Shown here: positions 1 to 7,498 of the stretch, in pieces
Position numbering within the stretch: position 1 is the first letter of the stretch
Layout of the letters: each line of letters opens with the position of its first letter
Assembly: GCF_025465945.1 (NCBI RefSeq)
Contig: NZ_JANLNW010000060.1
Coordinates: 1-64,000 of the forward strand
Origin: Pseudomonas sp. 6D_7.1_Bac1
GTDB taxonomy: Bacteria > Pseudomonadota > Gammaproteobacteria > Pseudomonadales > Pseudomonadaceae
Reading direction: 5' to 3'
Length of the DNA stretch: 64,000 nucleotides
The notes under the pieces: generated by a model
What the model was told of the DNA's origin: nothing
Databases searched by the model: none
What the model saw: only the letters and a program-made list of their open reading frames with translations
Program-made: the position numbers and the translations under genes

Positions 1-17
1 GTTGACTGACAACCCCA

Positions 18-44
18 CCGCGCGAGCAGGCTCGCTCCCACATG
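18..44. repeat. Single REP element at the window's left edge
   Basis: This is one copy of the Pseudomonas REP hairpin (core GCGAGCAGGCTCGC followed by TCCCAC). It sits just past the 3' end of the minus-strand helicase gene. A partner in opposite orientation may lie outside the window, because most copies here come in pairs. Confidence 0.85.
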
Positions 45-74
45 GAATACGGCATCAGACACCTGGCGCTGCCG

Positions 75-1409
75 TCAAGGCTTACGCTTACGCGGCCCGG
101 TATTGAACACCGGCACTTTTCGCACAGGCTTGATCGAAGGTTCCGGCGCCGAAGCATCACCGCTCTCCACCCACTTGCCCAGGTTGCGTTTGCCGCCACC
201 GGAGACTTTTGGCTTCTTCGGCTTTTTCGGCTTCTTGACCACTTGGCCGCTGGCGTCGGTGTCCGGCACGCGGTGTTCCGGTTCGAAATCCTGTTCCATA
301 TGGCGGGTCAAGGTCTGACGCGTCAGCATCTCGATGGCCGACAGCTGATTCACCTCATCGGCACACACCAGCGAAATCGCCTCGCCGGTCGCGCCCGCAC
401 GGCCGGTACGACCGATACGGTGGATGTAGTCCTCGGCGACAATCGGCAGGTCGAAGTTCACCACCAGCGGCAAATCTTCGATATCCAGACCACGGGCGGC
501 GACGTCGGTGGCCACCAGAATCTGCACTTCACTGGCCTTGAAGCGGTCCAGTGCGCGCTGACGCGTGGCTTGTGGTTTGTCGCCGTGGATGCCGTCGGCA
601 TTTACGCTCAGGCCCTGGAGCTTTTCCACCAACTGGTCAACGCCGTTGCGGGTCTTGGCGAACACCAGCACCTGCTTCCAGCGATTCTTGCGCAGCAAGT
701 GAATGAACAGCTCGGCCTTGCGCTTCTTGTCGACCGTGACCACCCATTGCTTGACCGTATTGGCCGCAACGTTACGCGGGCTGACTTCGATGCTCAGCGG
801 ATCATTGAGCATTTGCCCGGCCAACTCGCGAATCGCATCGGAAAAGGTCGCGGAGAACAGCAGTGTCTGACGTTTTTTCGGCAGTGCCTTGTAGATGTTC
901 GCCAGTTCTTCGGAGAAACCCAGATCGAGCATGCGATCGGCCTCGTCCAGCACCAGGGTTTGCAACTGGTTGAACTTCAGCGCGTTCTGGCGGAACAGAT
1001 CCAGCAGACGACCGGGCGTAGCCACCAGCAGGTCGACGCCTTTACGCAGCTTCATCATTTGCGGGTTGATGCTGACGCCGCCGTACACCGCATAGGTGCT
1101 CAGCGGCAGGTGTTCAGCGTACTGACGCACGCTTTCATGAACCTGCTCGGCCAGTTCACGGGTCGGCACCAGGATCAGCGCACGCACCGAGTTACTGGTG
1201 ACTTTCGGCCCTTCCATGGCCAGCAACTGCAACAGCGGCACAGCGAAACCTGCGGTCTTGCCGGTGCCGGTCTGGGCCGCAGCCATCAGATCGCGACCGG
1301 CCAGCACCGCCGGAATGGCTTGCGTCTGCACTGGGGTTGGGGTCTGGTAACCGAGCGTCTCAAGGGCGCGCAGCAAGGGTTCGATCAGGCCAAGAGTGGC
1401 GAAAGTCAT
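75..1409 (-). CDS. rhlE: DEAD-box ATP-dependent RNA helicase, RhlE type
   Basis: This cytoplasmic helicase (444 aa) unwinds short RNA duplexes during ribosome assembly or RNA decay. The core motifs are in order: Walker A AAQTGTGKT (about residues 43-51), PTRELAEQ, the DEAD box in VLDEADRMLDLGF, SAT in LLFSATF, and HRIGRTGR in the second RecA lobe. After about residue 370 the protein becomes a Lys/Pro/Arg-rich tail (KKPKKPKKPK), typical of RhlE proteins and probably an RNA-binding extension. ATG start at 1409. It stands alone, 51 bp from the neighbouring exporter on the same strand. Several RhlE paralogues exist in pseudomonads, so the family is firm but the exact paralogue is not. Confidence 0.93.
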   Translation of the reverse strand: MTFATLGLIEPLLRALETLGYQTPTPVQTQAIPAVLAGRDLMAAAQTGTGKTAGFAVPLLQLLAMEGPKVTSNSVRALILVPTRELAEQVHESVRQYAEHLPLSTYAVYGGVSINPQMMKLRKGVDLLVATPGRLLDLFRQNALKFNQLQTLVLDEADRMLDLGFSEELANIYKALPKKRQTLLFSATFSDAIRELAGQMLNDPLSIEVSPRNVAANTVKQWVVTVDKKRKAELFIHLLRKNRWKQVLVFAKTRNGVDQLVEKLQGLSVNADGIHGDKPQATRQRALDRFKASEVQILVATDVAARGLDIEDLPLVVNFDLPIVAEDYIHRIGRTGRAGATGEAISLVCADEVNQLSAIEMLTRQTLTRHMEQDFEPEHRVPDTDASGQVVKKPKKPKKPKVSGGGKRNLGKWVESGDASAPEPSIKPVRKVPVFNTGPRKRKP

Positions 1410-1460
1410 GGGAATACCGTAGGAAAATCAGCGCGAGTGTGCAATGGCGCGCAGTTTACC

Positions 1461-2387
1461 CTAATTCACACGGGATTCTGTCAGCACCACGGCGGCAGGC
1501 CGCTCAGGAGCACGTCGCCACTGCGGCAAGCCGATCAACACCACGGCGCTGATGATCACCGCCATCGCCACCGCCTCTTCGATGCCGATGCTTTCGCCGG
1601 CAAAAACGATCCCCAGCAACACCGCCACCGCCGGGTTGACGTAGGCATAACTGGTGGCCGCTGCCGGGCGCACGTGCTTGAGCAGGTACATGTAGGCGTT
1701 GAAAGCAATGATCGACCCGAAGACGGTCAGGTACACCAGTGCTGCCCAGCCTTCCAGCGGCGGCAGGCGGTCCAGGTGTTCTCCCTTGAGCGCGCTGCCG
1801 ATCAACAGCACCACGCCACCGACCAGCATTTGCGCCGCGCTGGACATCGCGCCCTGAGGCAATGGCAAATGCTTGCTCCACACCGAACCAAACGCCCAGG
1901 CTGCCGCCGCACCAATCAGCAGTGCAGCCCCCAAAGGGCTCGATTGCAGATTGGAGCCCAGATTGAGCATGGCGATACCGATCAGCCCCAGCACAATCCC
2001 CGCCCATTCCAGACGGGTATTACGCGCGCCCCAGAAATACCCGCAGAGCAAGGTAAACAACGGCACTGTCGCCACCGCCAATGCCGCGACGCCGGAGGCT
2101 ACGCCCGTGTGCTCGGCCATGCTGACCGCGCCGTTGCCAAAACTGAGCAACAACATCCCGATTAACCCCGCCGCCTTCCACTGCGGCCACGTCGGCGCTG
2201 GCACACCGCGCCAGCGCAGGAAGGCGTACATCAGCGTCCCGCCGACAATAAAACGAATGCCGCCGAGCATCAGTGGCGGCCAGTACTGCACGCCGATGCG
2301 AATCACCAGATAGGTCGACCCCCAGATCACGTACAACGCGAAAAAGGCACCCATCAGCGGTAACGGGAAACGGCGCAGGCCAGGCAT
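1461..2387 (-). CDS. EamA/DMT-family inner-membrane exporter
   Basis: This 308-aa protein belongs to the drug/metabolite transporter superfamily. It has about ten hydrophobic segments arranged as two EamA repeats (roughly residues 10-145 and 155-295). The opening VIWGSTYLVIRIGV and the repeat-2 motif VYLTVFGSIIAFNAYMYLL are typical of the YedA/RhaT-like branch. Members export amino acids or other small metabolites, and the substrate cannot be read from the sequence. ATG start at 2387. Downstream on the same strand is the helicase gene; upstream is a REP pair, which suggests a separate transcription unit. Confidence 0.88.
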   Translation of the reverse strand: MPGLRRFPLPLMGAFFALYVIWGSTYLVIRIGVQYWPPLMLGGIRFIVGGTLMYAFLRWRGVPAPTWPQWKAAGLIGMLLLSFGNGAVSMAEHTGVASGVAALAVATVPLFTLLCGYFWGARNTRLEWAGIVLGLIGIAMLNLGSNLQSSPLGAALLIGAAAAWAFGSVWSKHLPLPQGAMSSAAQMLVGGVVLLIGSALKGEHLDRLPPLEGWAALVYLTVFGSIIAFNAYMYLLKHVRPAAATSYAYVNPAVAVLLGIVFAGESIGIEEAVAMAVIISAVVLIGLPQWRRAPERPAAVVLTESRVN

Positions 2388-2528
2388 GGGACGCTCGAAG
2401 GCAGGACAAGGAGAGCGTTATTTTAGAAAGCCGACAGACGAAACTTAAGTTACAAAACCTGTTTATAAGGCCGGTACACTTTTCAAAGCACCTTTGAGAA
2501 ACGCATGCCGTTGGGATAACTGCGCCAC

Positions 2529-2620
2529 TGTGGGAGCGAGCCTGCTCGCGATGACGCCGGCACGCTCACCCCACAAGTGACTGACAGACCGCTATCGCGA
2601 GCAGGCTCGCTCCCACATGG
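2529..2620. repeat. Inverted pair of REP elements (REPIN-like)
   Basis: Two REP copies face each other: 2529-2553 reads GTGGGAGCGAGCCTGCTCGC and 2594-2618 is its complement, with about 40 bp between them. The pair can form a long cruciform or hairpin. It lies in the gap between the exporter start and the 3' end of the exonuclease gene. Pairs like this are known in Pseudomonas to be spread by RAYT transposases, and no RAYT gene is in the window. Confidence 0.9.
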
Positions 2621-2634
2621 AGGTGGTGCTGCGG

Positions 2635-3246
2635 TCAGAACCCGCGATGGCGCTTGAGGTGTTCGTTGATCTTCGCCGCCGGCACCTTCTGCAAGCTGCA
2701 CAGCAGATCATGGGACAACTCGCGCAAGCCGTATTTGTGCCGCAGTTCCTGTGCCAGATGGGCGGTGAGGTTGGCGGCCATTTCGGCGTCGGCCATGGCC
2801 CGGTGAGCCTGGCCGGTATGGGGCAATTGAGCGAAGGTGGTGAGGGTGCCGAGTTTGTGGTTCGGTGCGGCCGGCATCAGGCGGCGGGCGAGTAACAGCG
2901 AGCAGGCAAAGTTCTGCAAGCGTGTGCGTTTGATCCGCCCCAACTCGTAGTCCCAGAACTTCTGGTCGAACGCAGCGTTGTGGGCCAGCAGTGGCGTGAT
3001 GCCGACGAACTCGTTGACCTCGTTCATCACCTGCTCGGCCGAGGGTGCGGTGCGCAACATGGCGTTGCTGATGCCGGTCAGTTGCTCGATGAACGCTGGC
3101 ACTCGCACACCGGCATTCATCAGGCTTTGGTAACGCTCGACGATGCGCCCCTGTTCAAGAATCACCACGGCAATTTCAGTGGCCCGGCAGCTGCTGCTCG
3201 GGGAGATTCCGGTGGTTTCAAAGTCGATGACGGCTATGCGTTCCAA
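2635..3246 (-). CDS. 3'-5' exonuclease, DEDDh (DnaQ-like) family
   Basis: This 203-aa nuclease contains the complete DEDDh active site: Asp and Glu in VIDFETTGI (residues 6-14), a second Asp in LLAHNAAFDQKFW (about 88-100), and His plus Asp in GQAHRAMADAEMAANL (about 157-172). It resembles the proofreading epsilon subunit fold but is short and stands alone, so it is more likely an exoribonuclease or DNA-trimming enzyme than the replicative proofreader. The start is TTG at 3246, preceded by AAGGAA about five bases upstream; no better ATG is in range. Its start lies 22 bp from the 3' end of the NYN gene on the same strand, suggesting cotranscription. Confidence 0.9.
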   Translation of the reverse strand: MERIAVIDFETTGISPSSSCRATEIAVVILEQGRIVERYQSLMNAGVRVPAFIEQLTGISNAMLRTAPSAEQVMNEVNEFVGITPLLAHNAAFDQKFWDYELGRIKRTRLQNFACSLLLARRLMPAAPNHKLGTLTTFAQLPHTGQAHRAMADAEMAANLTAHLAQELRHKYGLRELSHDLLCSLQKVPAAKINEHLKRHRGF

Positions 3247-3268
3247 ACCTGTTCCTTGGGTAAATTGT

Positions 3269-3748
3269 TCAGTTTTTAAGCAGCAATGCGCCTTCGATCG
3301 GCACGTAACGACTGGCAGCGCGAATCAGCGAGTTGGCGGTGAGCCCCGGCACGCCATAGGCAACCGCTTCAACGCCGTGCTTGCTGATGATCCGCTCCAG
3401 CAGCATGTCGAAATCACCGTCACCCGAGGCCAGCACCACTTCGTCGACGTGATCGGCGGCGTCCATGATGTCAAGGGTGATGCCCACGTCCCAGTCGCCC
3501 TTGGCCGAACCATCGCTGCGCTGGATGTAGGGCTTGAGCTTCACGATGAAACCGAGGTTGCGCAGGATCTGCTGGAATTGCTGCTGCTTGCTGTCGCCGC
3601 GATCGATGGCGTAGGCATAGGCCTCGACGATCTGCCCACGCTGACTGATGTCAGCCCACAGGGCGGCGTAGTTGAAATGACAACCGTAGGCCTGGCGCAC
3701 GGTGTAATAGAGGTTTTGGACATCGGCGAACACTGCGATCTTCTTCAC
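3269..3748 (-). CDS. NYN-domain (PIN-like) putative nuclease, LabA/DUF88 family
   Basis: This 159-aa protein is a single NYN domain, a PIN-fold metal-dependent RNase family. The acidic metal-binding residues are visible: Asp in VFADVQNLYY (near residue 9), Asp pair in GDWDVGITLDIMD (about 87-99), and SGDGDFDMLL (about 109-118). NYN proteins are thought to cut or process RNA; a specific substrate is not known here. The start is GTG at 3748 with AGGA six bases upstream. It is followed closely by the DnaQ-like exonuclease, so the two may act together in RNA or DNA turnover (inference). Confidence 0.87.
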   Translation of the reverse strand: MKKIAVFADVQNLYYTVRQAYGCHFNYAALWADISQRGQIVEAYAYAIDRGDSKQQQFQQILRNLGFIVKLKPYIQRSDGSAKGDWDVGITLDIMDAADHVDEVVLASGDGDFDMLLERIISKHGVEAVAYGVPGLTANSLIRAASRYVPIEGALLLKN

Positions 3749-3850
3749 CGCAAATCCTCATGGCGCACACAAGCGCAGGCGATTGATCAGACCCAAGATC
3801 TGAAAAGTCGCCCAGTATGCCAGCCAGAAGGAATTTTCCGCGAATAATCA

Positions 3851-3876
3851 GTCCGGGGCGCTATAAGGCCCCGGAC
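3851..3876 (-). terminator. GC-rich hairpin after the DUF2076 gene
   Basis: A 9-bp perfect stem (GTCCGGGGC with GCCCCGGAC) and an 8-base loop lie 11 bp past the DUF2076 stop codon. There is no strong U-tract, only TGATTATTC on the minus strand. It could be a weak intrinsic terminator or an mRNA-stabilising hairpin. Confidence 0.55.
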
Positions 3877-3886
3877 GAATGGCGTA

Positions 3887-4663
3887 TCAGACGAAGGAAT
3901 CGTCGTCATCACCGCCGCCGAAGAATGAGCTGTCGTCGCTGTCGCCGCCCTGGTCGCTGTTGCTCCAGGAATCATTGTTGGCCATGCGCTGGTCGTCATT
4001 GCCCCAGCCATTGCCGGAATCACTGGCCGGTGCCGGCTCTTCCTTGATGACTTCAACGATTTGCTGCGGCTGCTGATTGCTGTGGAACAGGCTGCTGATA
4101 CCTTCTGCCAGCATCACGCCACCCGCCACGCCGGCTGCGGTTTTCAAGGCACCACCGAGGAAGCTGCTGCCCGCTGCCGGAGCCGGAGCCGGTTGCTGCG
4201 GGGCATAGCCTTGTTGCGGGGCACCAAAGTTCTGCTGTGGCGCACCATAGTTTTGTGGTGGTGGGGCAGAAGGCCGCGCCGGTTCACGCCAGCCGCCGCT
4301 CGATGCCGGTGCGCTTTGGGTCGGTGCAGGCTGCGGATCACGGGAACCACCGAAGATGCTCGACAGGAAACCACCGCCACTGCTGCTCGACGCCGGTGCG
4401 GCGGCCTGAGCCTTGGCTTGTTGCAATTCGGCTTGCAGTTGCTGGATTTGCTGGGTGAGCTGTTTGTTCTGCTCGTCGAGGCTCTTGATTGCTGCCTCTT
4501 GCACCAGAATCGCCTGAGTCATGAAATAGCCCGCCGCAGGCTGGCGGTTCAAATGTTCCTTGATCCGCGCTTCGGCCAAGGCATCGCGCGGGGCTGAATC
4601 CGTCTCGGCCTGTTGCAGCCGGGAAAACAGTCCATCGATCAGGGTTTGTTCTTCGCTGTTCAT
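3887..4663 (-). CDS. DUF2076 family protein with coiled coil and QPA-rich linker
   Basis: This 258-aa protein matches the DUF2076 layout. The N-terminus (MNSEEQTLIDGLFSRL, residues 1-16) is helical. Residues about 55-90 form a Gln-rich coiled coil (EQNKQLTQQIQQLQAEL). The middle is a low-complexity Gly/Ala/Pro/Gln region with FGAPQQ and YGAPQQ units. A conserved hydrophobic patch (SFLGGALKTAAGVAGGVMLAEG, about 168-189, split here as SFLGGALKTA and AGVAGGVMLAEG) follows, then an acidic Asp/Ser tail. DUF2076 proteins are often called periplasmic ligand-binding sensors, but I see no signal peptide, so the location is unsure and the function unknown. Confidence 0.82.
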   Translation of the reverse strand: MNSEEQTLIDGLFSRLQQAETDSAPRDALAEARIKEHLNRQPAAGYFMTQAILVQEAAIKSLDEQNKQLTQQIQQLQAELQQAKAQAAAPASSSSGGGFLSSIFGGSRDPQPAPTQSAPASSGGWREPARPSAPPPQNYGAPQQNFGAPQQGYAPQQPAPAPAAGSSFLGGALKTAAGVAGGVMLAEGISSLFHSNQQPQQIVEVIKEEPAPASDSGNGWGNDDQRMANNDSWSNSDQGGDSDDSSFFGGGDDDDSFV

Positions 4664-4797
4664 GGCGACCTCATAGATTGCCGGAAATCATTGTCCTTTT
4701 CCCTTATGGAGAAGGTGCTCACTAGTTATGGGGCTGTTACCGGTTGTTTCAATAGCCTTTACCGAACGTTTACGTTTGCTCGACTGCCGGTTGCATC

Positions 4798-4825
4798 GGT
4801 TACAGTGTCTACATACTTTGTAACC
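4798..4825. promoter_or_regulatory. Inverted repeat GGTTACA-N14-TGTAACC before the yciC-like gene
   Basis: The two 7-base arms (4798-4804 and 4819-4825) are perfect complements with centres two helical turns apart. They end 14 bases before the start codon at 4840. This is the geometry of a dimeric repressor site, possibly overlapping the promoter. No regulator is assigned. Confidence 0.4.
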
Positions 4826-4839
4826 TGCGATAGCGACCG

Positions 4840-5514
4840 ATGAATCCGTTAGACGTACTCCGCGACTCCCTGTATTTCTTCCAGCGCAACCTGGGCCGCA
4901 TCGTGCCGCTGTGTCTGCCATTGGTGGTGCTCGAAGCCCTGCTTCAGCAACTGGTCGACCACTCCCAGGGGCCGGAGGCATTTCCCGGCTATAGCGTGAT
5001 CGTCGGGCTACTGGTCTACCCCTTGTACACCGCCGCGCTGATCCTGTTTCTCGATGCCCGCAGCCGTGGCGAATCGCCGCGCACGCTGGACCTGTTGTCG
5101 GCGTCTGTCAGCCTGTGGCCGCGCTTCGCCCTGCTGACGGCGCTCAATACATTGCTGATTCTGGTGGGTTTGTCGCTGTATTTCCTGCCAGGCATCTGGC
5201 TGATGGTGATGCTCGCCTTTGCCGAGTACCTGTTGGTGCTGCGCAATATGCAACCGCTACAGGCCATCAGGGAAAGCATGCGCCTGGCCCGTGGCAACTT
5301 CCTGCGCATTCTGTTCTGCATTTTCTGTGTGATGGGCCCGTTGTGGGTGCTCAAGGGCGCGAGCATGGCCATCTACCCGGAGCCGCAGAACCCGGCACTG
5401 ACGCTGATCATCGAAAGTGTTCACAGTTTTCTGCAATTGTTCACCAGCGTGGTGCTGTTTCGCCTGTTCATGTTGATCAGCGAGGCGCCTGACAGACCCG
5501 AAGGAAGCGCCTGA
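4840..5514 (+). CDS. YciC-like (UPF0259) inner-membrane protein
   Basis: This 224-aa protein has about five or six hydrophobic segments. The opening MNPLDVLRDSLYFFQRNLGRI and the later block LVLRNMQPLQAIRESMRLARGNF (shown only as its ends LVLRNMQPLQ and RESMRLARGNF) resemble the YciC family of enterobacteria. That family is related to the DUF975/glycerophosphoryl-diesterase membrane domains, and its job is unknown. ATG start at 4840. The endonuclease-like gene follows 67 bp later on the same strand. An operator-like inverted repeat lies just upstream. Confidence 0.75.
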   Translation: MNPLDVLRDSLYFFQRNLGRIVPLCLPLVVLEALLQQLVDHSQGPEAFPGYSVIVGLLVYPLYTAALILFLDARSRGESPRTLDLLSASVSLWPRFALLTALNTLLILVGLSLYFLPGIWLMVMLAFAEYLLVLRNMQPLQAIRESMRLARGNFLRILFCIFCVMGPLWVLKGASMAIYPEPQNPALTLIIESVHSFLQLFTSVVLFRLFMLISEAPDRPEGSA

Positions 5515-5581
5515 CAGCTCTACCCTTGGGGTCTGGGCCTCGGTTATGCTCGGGCTCAACTTTGTAACGCCAAGCCGAGCC

Positions 5582-6661
5582 ATGACCCGTCTACTGCGCT
5601 ACACCCTGCTGGGCCTGCTGATGCTCATCGGCCTGCTGTCTGCCTTGCTCTATAGCCTGACCTGGCGCCCCGATGCCAAAGAGACGCTGGCGGTCAGTTG
5701 CACCAGCGTGGCCCCCACGCTGGTGCCGGGTCAGGCGTTGAAGGTGATGACCTGGAACGTTCAGTACCTGGCAGGCAAACGCTATGTGTTCTGGAATGAC
5801 CTGGCCCAAGGCACCGACGAAAGCCCGACCCCGGAAGACATGGCCTTCAGCCTCGACGAAGTGGCGCGGGTGATCCGCGATGAACAGCCGGACCTGGTCC
5901 TGCTGCAAGAACTGGATGATGACGCCAAGGCCAGCGACTATCAGAATCAGCTCAAACTGCTCCAGGAACGCCTGGCCGACCTCTACCCTTGCAGCACACA
6001 CGCCTTCGACTGGAAGGCCGACTTCGTTCCCAACCCGCATATTTTCGGCAGCGTCGGCCGGCAATTGGCGACCTTGAGCCGCTACCAGATCGAACACGCC
6101 GAACGCCTGCAACTGCCCGAAGCACCGATCAACTTCATCAGCCGCCAGTACCAGCCGAAAAATGCCCTGCTGGTGAGTTACTTGCCGCTGCGCGACGGCG
6201 GGCAAATGGCGGTGCTCAATACTCACCTCGATCGGGCCGTGCAGCCGGACGAAACCGTGCAAGCCAAGGTGACGGCGGTTGCCAAAGTGCTCGACACATA
6301 CGAAGGCCACGGTACGCCGTGGCTGATCGGCGGCGACTTCAACCTGTTACCGCTGGGCCAGTATCAGCGCCTCGCGCCCGAGCAGCGCACACCCTACTCC
6401 GCCGACAGCGCGCTGCATGTGCTGTGGGACAAGTACCCGATGATCCCGACCAACAACGAGGCCAGCGGCATTGATCGGGACCAGTGGTTGACCCACTACC
6501 CCAATGACCCCGCCCTCAACGGCCCGGATCGCACCGTCGACTACCTGTTCTACAGCCCGCGGATCAAACGGGTCGAAGCACAGGTGCGACAGGAGGATAC
6601 GTTGCGCATCTCCGACCATTTGCCGGTGATTGCACGGTTTCTGCTGCCCGCCGCCCCGTAA
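5582..6661 (+). CDS. Endonuclease/exonuclease/phosphatase (EEP) family protein
   Basis: This 359-aa protein begins with a membrane anchor or uncleaved signal (LLRYTLLGLLMLIGLLSALLY, about residues 4-24). An EEP fold follows. Active-site blocks are VMTWNVQYLAG, VLLQELDDD, a His in VLNTHLDRA, GGDFNLLPLG, and the terminal SDHLPVIARF. The family cuts phosphodiester bonds in nucleic acids, lipids or inositol phosphates; the periplasm-facing anchor points away from DNA repair and towards an extracytoplasmic substrate (inference). I start at ATG 5582, where the hydrophobic anchor begins, rather than the in-frame ATG at 5546. It is the last core gene before the toxin locus. Confidence 0.85.
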   Translation: MTRLLRYTLLGLLMLIGLLSALLYSLTWRPDAKETLAVSCTSVAPTLVPGQALKVMTWNVQYLAGKRYVFWNDLAQGTDESPTPEDMAFSLDEVARVIRDEQPDLVLLQELDDDAKASDYQNQLKLLQERLADLYPCSTHAFDWKADFVPNPHIFGSVGRQLATLSRYQIEHAERLQLPEAPINFISRQYQPKNALLVSYLPLRDGGQMAVLNTHLDRAVQPDETVQAKVTAVAKVLDTYEGHGTPWLIGGDFNLLPLGQYQRLAPEQRTPYSADSALHVLWDKYPMIPTNNEASGIDRDQWLTHYPNDPALNGPDRTVDYLFYSPRIKRVEAQVRQEDTLRISDHLPVIARFLLPAAP

Positions 6662-7498
6662 CACTGATCGTTCTCACGCTCCGTGCAGGAATGCATCAAA
6701 TTCAGGCTTTGGGTCGCTAGATCTTACCTCTGCGCGGCATTAATCCGGGGGCGAGCACTGCACCTTGTGACGGATTGTTAAGTCAAATTGAATACTTTGC
6801 AGTTATGCCAACCCATCAGCTTTAAAAAAGAAAACCTCTGCGGCTAAAAACACAAGAGAAGCAGAGTGATGCAAGTTACCCACCGTAACTGAGGCGCCCC
6901 CACCTTCAACGCTGACATTGGATGCTCGATGTAGCGGCTCCGACTTTAAGGTTTTTCAGGGCCGAACTGGGGCATCATAAAGCCCATGGATTATATTTAT
7001 TGCAGCTGCAAACTTCGCTAAACCGCGCTTAGGCAACGCCCCCCGCTATCGGACTGACAGTATGGGATAACATACTGCTGCCTTAAGATCTATATAGGCC
7101 ATCTCACTTCACAACTGCACTTTTAATCCTTTCAGTCTCGGATAGCCAGACAGGAATATGAAATCATACCCTTGTTGATTGTCGACACACAGTAAAGCAT
7201 GATCGAGTTACTGTAATGCACAAGCAAGCATTGAATACTGATTGTTTGTACGTGCCATGAATTGGTTACACAGAGCCCCGCCAATCGCGACCTTTAGGTA
7301 ACTACTGGTTTGTTTGTTAGCGGCTTGGCCATGCAGCCTTCACATCTGACACTGCCTCATCGGTCCGCGCTTGCCGGGCTTCAATAATGGAAGATTAATC
7401 ACGTTAAGCGCCCGATCATTGACGGTCTTATAACTGCCATCACGTGAGTTCACGTGTTGCACCTCGTAATTAATATAACTTTTCTCAGGAGACATATG
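6662..7498. other. 837-bp gene-free leader of the toxin gene, AT-richer than its surroundings
   Basis: I see no convincing gene on either strand. Near 6669-6700 is a worn copy of the common Pseudomonas intergenic repeat (TTCTCACGCTCCGTGCAGGAAT, here written as TTCTCACGCT...GCAGGAATG). The rest is richer in A/T than the neighbouring core genes and looks acquired. I could not fix a sigma-70 promoter with confidence. The last 60 bases hold two CACGTG palindromes and a strong ribosome binding site. Confidence 0.7.
7441..7456. promoter_or_regulatory. Two CACGTG palindromes 10 bp apart upstream of the toxin start
   Basis: CACGTG occurs at 7441-7446 and 7451-7456, so the copies sit one helical turn apart on the same face of DNA, 43 bp before the start codon. 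The whole block CACGTGAGTTCACGTG is nearly a palindrome. It may be an operator or an mRNA leader hairpin; the binding factor is unknown. Confidence 0.35.

Noticed and set aside
42..2165. 707-codon open frame on the plus strand opposite the helicase and exporter
   Set aside because: Shadow frame across two clear minus-strand genes; low-complexity composition.
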